Source: Micropterus salmoides (taxonomy: Eukaryota > Chordata > Actinopteri > Centrarchiformes > Centrarchidae). Taken from it: a stretch of DNA of 64,000 nucleotides. Position numbers and translations under genes: made by a program. The notes beneath the pieces are model-generated. The model worked only from the letters and a program-made list of their open reading frames with translations. It did not search any database and was not told the DNA's origin. The stretch's first letter is position 1. Each line of letters begins with the position of its first letter. Positions 59,784-64,000 of the stretch are shown one piece after another. The stretch is from assembly GCF_014851395.1 (NCBI RefSeq), contig NW_024041484.1:5652183-5716182 (forward strand). Reading direction: 5' to 3'.

Positions 59784-59820
59784 GCCTGTGTCCGGGTGAA
59801 GGCGTAAGCCGGACACAGGC
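59784..59820 (+). promoter_or_regulatory. GC-rich 12-bp hairpin in putative leader
   Basis: GCCTGTGTCCGG (59784-59795) and CCGGACACAGGC (59809-59820) pair perfectly with a 13-nt loop. It ends 87 nt before the ATG at 59908. As RNA it would be very stable and could slow scanning ribosomes or bind a protein. Confidence 0.6.
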
Positions 59821-59907
59821 CCTCGTCGGCAAACTGTAGCCATCTGGATTCCCTTCAAATTCTTTCCTGTGATTTTCCTCTGGAGTTATAATTTATTTGG
59901 ACCAGGG

Positions 59908-59976
59908 ATGGATGTACCGGAAGCCAGCAAGCATGCCAAGAAGTCGACAAGTCAAAAGCTGGAGGACCAGAAAAAG
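59908..59976 (+). CDS. Putative first coding exon of an unrecognised gene, partial
   Basis: The ATG lies in good context (G at -3 and at +4) and opens 23 codons, starting MDVPEASKHAKK and ending LEDQKK, before a GTAGGC donor in phase 0. The peptide is hydrophilic and rich in Lys (7), Ser and Gln, with no signal peptide or membrane segment, so a nuclear or cytoplasmic protein is likelier than a secreted one. I do not recognise it. The remainder of the gene would lie beyond 59977, probably outside the window, because no following exon was found. Translation could also be chance. Confidence 0.3.
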
Positions 59977-60879
59977 GTAGGCAAAACTTTGCTTTTTTCC
60001 CCCTACCTTTTCGGCTCTTCTTTCATCTTCTCCCACTGTGTGTGTGTGTGCTGCTTTGGCTTTCCAGTTGTATGCAAGTAGAAGCCGTGGATGAAAGTTT
60101 GTTTATTGCCTGGTTTGTTGTTCTCTTTACAAAAAGGAGAACATGTTGATCCATTTGCTACTGTCTGAATTCCCAGTAGCTCCTTTGCTCCATATCTCCT
60201 AATAGCTATTTATAAGGACGAGGGGGAGAAAGGTGCAGTTTCTGCTCCAGTCTTTCATCTTTGCTCATGTGGCACGGCGGTGGGCCCCCGCCCCCCCCCA
60301 ACTCCCCCTTGGGAATACATATTTACACTCAGTTTGAGATGCTTTTATGTTAACCACTATGGGATAAGAAGGCAATGATGCCCGTGAAAATGAGACAAAT
60401 AGTTTTTCTGTAAAGAAATACTGTGTCTGCTAATGGTCTGCCATTCTGCTATGGAGGGCAGAGAGTGAGCACATAATGTCGAGCTTAGTGAAGACTATTT
60501 TGATTCTGACTCCGAATGCAGCGGGATCAGATTAATCTGTGGCGGCAGTGGCCGGATCGATGGACAGAACTCGGACGTCAGTCTGCAGAATGTGGGATTG
60601 GAGGATGGCAGCACTGGCCTCTGTCTTTTCGTTCAATAAAAACAGCAGAGAACAAAGCCACACATACTGTACTATATAAGGTGCACCAAATGCAAAAATG
60701 CCCATAGCTTTGTTACAGCACCAAGACACACACACACGGAAGAACTATTTTTGTTCCTTTATATCACCTGCATACAGACAGAGACATACATGCCTACTAA
60801 AATGCATACGCAGACTGAAACACACATAATAGATACACAAACACACACCGTCCTGTTTCTCCCTCTCTGCCTCTGACCT
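59977..60879. other. Probable intron
   Basis: A GT run lies near 60038-60050 and a C-rich run at 60285-60310. No exon recognised. Confidence 0.35.
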
Positions 60880-61010
60880 GATTCCTCTAATGAAGTGCTT
60901 TTGATGAGCGTAATGATTGTCCAGGCGAAGCCCATGGAACATCCAAGCGCAGCGGACGTGCAGTAATACATCAGGTCTGACATTTGTAGCGCTATTAAGA
61001 TCTCATAAAA
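60880..61010. promoter_or_regulatory. Candidate conserved non-coding element
   Basis: Non-repetitive, CpG-containing sequence with TGATGAGCGTAATGATTG and GCGCTATTAAGATC and no supported frame. It follows the putative first coding exon, where intronic enhancers often lie. Composition only. Confidence 0.25.
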
Positions 61011-61729
61011 AAGATGATTGTACTTTATTATTTTTTTCTCCTTTTAGACCTGAGTGCCATCTGGGAGTGCTCTTTTTTTCTTACTCTTTAAAGCCACACA
61101 GAGACATGTTGCTGCTTGTGCTGCCAGGCAACAACATTTTATACCCTTGTCGAGAAGGCAGAGGAAGGAAGGTGTGTTCCTGCCCTTGGAGTTCTAGGTG
61201 ATTGCAAAGCTCTGCGGTAGACCTAACAAATAAAAATATACATGTGCCCACACAAAAATCAGAAGGTAAATTACCCTCGTGTTCCATATCAGAGTGTTTG
61301 GTCTCTTTTTCTAAACACTTGTAGACCTCTACACCCTCTGGAGCTATCACATCAATATACGCCAAACAAAAAAACAAGGCCATATTGTAAGGAGCATGTT
61401 TTTTTTGGGGGGGGGGACTTGAATCTGAGCAAAGAGTGACATCCAATATTCATCTGGTAAATTAATTGATTTGGCTCACTTTGGCTATCATTTTGGTTGG
61501 AAGATGTGTGCCATGCCGAGAGATAAGTTCTCCCTCTCCGTCTTAACTGTTGCCTTCACTAGGAGACAAATGTCTTTGAGCAAAAAGTGCTTCTTGGAAG
61601 GTTTTTAATATTCCTGGCAATGTTTCTGTGGTTACACTTGGATGTGTGCTGTAATTGCCTCACTTGATGGGTTATGTCTCATCCCCAAAGTCTCATACTG
61701 ACTCCACTCTGTCAGCCTTGATAGTTGAA
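61011..61729. other. Non-coding DNA with a G10 run
   Basis: A run of ten G lies at about 61408-61418. The 121-codon minus frame (61081-61446) has no domain. Confidence 0.35.
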
Positions 61730-61930
61730 CCCAGCTGAAGAGAAATACTGTATACACATTCGCAAAGATAAGTGTGATGCCCTGTATCTTTCCAATGATT
61801 TATTTATAATTATTACATAATGTGACCTTTCATTTTGTACTGAATAAGGAGGGGCTGAGATAAAATCTATACCACTCTCATGTCTGTATGGTAAATATGA
61901 AGCTGAAGCTAGCAGCCCCACTAGCTTAGC
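61730..61930 (+). repeat. Fish interspersed repeat with CACTCTCATGTCTGTA
   Basis: CCACTCTCATGTCTGTATGG, AAATATGAAGCTGAAGC and ACTAGCTTAGC are the core of another common fish repeat. Confidence 0.5.
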
Positions 61931-62029
61931 AGTGGAGACTCAAGGAAGTTACAGTAACAGTCTGTCACATAACCCCATAAAGGGATTAAACAAATGAGAT
62001 ATAACATGTTAATTAGTGTGCTCAGGGTT

Positions 62030-62295
62030 GGAACAACCCGTTCTCACTCCCAAGTCGTCACATATGGATGCGTGGTCAAGAGCCATAGTCGTCAGTTTGT
62101 GACGCACTGGGATTCCCTTTGCCGTCATAGTTCAACGTAGTAGTGGGGGAAGCCCTGTAGCGTTGGTTTTTGACGGTAAAGGTAGGTTTTGCTGTTTAAC
62201 AGAAAAGACTGAGTAAGGAGGTGATTTGGGTGGATGCAGGGCTAGAACCCAGACTTTGAACCAGGAGACCGGCGTGCGTGTCCCTGCCATTATTG
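62030..62295 (+). repeat. Possible moderately repeated element
   Basis: GTTCTCACTCCCAAGTCGTC, GCACTGGGATTCCCTTTGCC and GTTTTTGACGGTAAAGG resemble a fish repeat I have seen. No ends or coding were identified. Confidence 0.35.
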
Positions 62296-62654
62296 TGTCA
62301 CAGTCTAAGACATACTAACATGTCGTCTAGTGTAAACCAGCAAAAAGCTTTCAACCACGAACATTTCTACATCTGATTTATTGAAACGTCTGCTGAAGCA
62401 GCACAGCAATGTGAAACTTACAGAAAGAAACCCCGGCAGCTGCTGCCACTGATGCTTGGACTCGTCGGGAGAGAGTGGCGTTAACATTTGCATTAGATTT
62501 TGTCTCACAGTTTGTCACACCCACAGCTGACCATCTTCGCAGGAGTGACGGGAGTCCACATTTAAATACATCATCAGTAGAGATGTTTATTATATATTTA
62601 TATATTTCTGCATCTGTTTATGTCATCTGTATGTCTGTCAGCATGAAGCACCTT

Positions 62655-62715
62655 ATCACCTAAGCAAATTCCTTGTATGTGTAAAACACAACTTGGCAAT
62701 AAAGCTCCTTCTGAT
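62655..62715 (+). mobile_element. LINE 3' tail, short
   Basis: CAAATTCCTTGTATGTGTAA, CTTGGCAATAAAGCTCC and TTCTGATTCTGAT match the end of the LINE tail at 31778-31896. Only about 60 nt are recognised. Confidence 0.6.
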
Positions 62716-64000
62716 TCTGATAGACTGATTAATCGGGCGGTTTATCTGGCATTTTGAGATAATCTTTAACAGCCCAAGCCTGCGCTCACAAGGCTGATAA
62801 ACAAAAAAAATCTCTTTTCTTAATGTTAACACATCTCTCCCATCCTAAATGACAGTAAACCTAATCTAACACCATTACTGGCTATTGTTATTGTACTGTA
62901 GAGAATAATGCAGTGGACGTCACTTCTGACAAACTGTACCCCTCTCTTGTCAATCACCTCACAGTCACATTCTGAAACCTACAGCATAACCCAATGTATT
63001 TTTCTATTTCATTCATTATTAAAAATTCTAAAACCACATTTTACTGCCTAAGATAACCTTGATATTAGCTTTTACTCTGCATTGACTAATGGAATTGTAC
63101 ATGACTTTTCTTTGTTTTGATATCAGCTTCATATATCGGCCATCAGCCCTAATTTCTATTGACCACTAATCATCAATGAGGCTTTAACATCACAGATATG
63201 CAGTCTGATCTGTGTTGAGTTTGTAGTCTATCCCTGTTATAACCCAGATGGAGATTATTTGTAGGATCATTGTGTCATATGTCCAAAAGTTAAAAATCCA
63301 AAAGTTGTAGACTCGAGCAGAAGAAAGGCCAGTGCTGCTCCTTCCGTCACCCATGGCATCTTCTCTTCCTTCCTACTCTCTCCTGTTCTTTCCCTCCCAC
63401 GCGTTTCTCTCTCTTTTCACACTCTCCTCCCCCTCTTACTCACTGTCTTTTTCCCAGATGGATGGTGCTGCTCATTTTCACGTTCAGCAGTGATTACGAC
63501 TGGACTGCTCACCTGACCCCGAGGGAACATTTTGTTCATAGTGATTGGTTGTGGATGGTCAGGCAGGGGCGGCAGCTGTGTTGCTAAGGCATCTCCAGGA
63601 AGTATTGTCAGCAGCCAATCACCTGAGAGAGTTTTCTGTGCTCTGGCTAACCTTTTATGGAATTTATCATAACCATTTCCACTAGTACATCCCTACAAAG
63701 CTTCGTTTTCATGCTTTAACCATGCATTCAAGCTGGCCCACTGGGATAGAGCTATCACTGAATTGTATAGGAATTAACTAGATCGCCCCCCGGTGGACTC
63801 TCATATAAAATGGACTGTTCTCAAGCTCCAGGGTGCTGGCTGGTGAAAGATGAGTGAATAATTTAATACCGGGTTGGTTTGTATTACTGGGATTTGATGC
63901 ATACCATTATGTATCAGAACAGAGGATGCAATGGCAGTTGGTGAAAACACGCAGCATATGTTGACTAAATAATTTAACTGGCAGGTTCATGTGCAGATGT
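62716..64000. other. Non-coding DNA, nothing recognised
   Basis: No exon, RNA gene or known repeat found. Confidence 0.4.

Larger units (their letters stand above)
59512..59976 (+). other. Putative exon: leader plus start of coding
   Basis: TTATCTTTCTTCTTTCCCCAG is a strong acceptor ending at 59511, and AAAAAG|GTAGGC gives a donor after 59976. Between them lie about 396 nt of leader, with an in-frame TGA at 59797-59799, an ATG at 59908 and 23 codons. The leader holds a 12-bp hairpin. A weaker alternative is an acceptor at 59905, which would start the exon two bases before the ATG. All three frames are open in the last 70 nt, so frame choice rests on the ATG context. Confidence 0.4.

Noticed and set aside
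1..64000. CRISPR array, bacterial operon or viral genome
   Set aside because: No regular spacer array, no ribosome-binding sites and no dense coding; everything fits vertebrate non-coding DNA.

Overview
The window looks like vertebrate nuclear DNA, most likely from a ray-finned (teleost) fish. It is AT-rich and gene-poor, with no long open reading frame of a host protein. It carries repeat families typical of teleosts: Tc1/mariner and hAT DNA transposons, L2/CR1/Rex-like LINE tails, tRNA-derived SINEs, TTAA-flanked inverted-repeat elements, and CA/GT and CTA microsatellites. Nothing bacterial (operons, Shine-Dalgarno sites, CRISPR) is present. Family names rest on recognised motifs and remembered fish repeat consensus sequences, not on a search.

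Layout. 1-5.4 kb: a SINE, then a nested composite in which a minus-strand Tc1 copy is split by a 723-bp solo LTR and by a second insertion of about 830 bp. 6.9-7.7 and 21.2-21.7 kb: two elements with related TTAA-starting inverted ends. 10.97-11.27 kb: a second possible solo LTR. 13-19 kb: a SINE, a decayed Tc1-like element, and a hAT MITE with an 8-bp target duplication whose uninterrupted counterpart lies at 13.3 kb. 26-36 kb: several copies of a GCTA-rich fish repeat, a hAT BED-finger remnant, a second SINE family and a hAT MITE with a perfect target duplication. 43-52 kb: another hAT-like remnant and three LINE fragments. 55-62.7 kb: further MITE, SINE and LINE-tail remnants.

The only support for a host gene is on the plus strand. 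There is a 90-bp non-coding exon with strong splice sites (37546-37635), a promoter-like stretch ending in a possible short coding exon (40560-41090), and an exon with a leader and an ATG in good context (59512-59976; 23 codons, then a GT donor). I read these as the 5' end of one gene with very long introns, probably with alternative promoters. I do not recognise its product. Most other DNA would then be upstream or intronic sequence, including several complex, low-repeat stretches that could be conserved regulatory elements.

I found no undescribed multi-gene system. The best leads are the putative 5' gene end with its GC-rich leader hairpin, a pair of similar segments 40 kb apart, inverted octamer sites, and the datable nested insertions.
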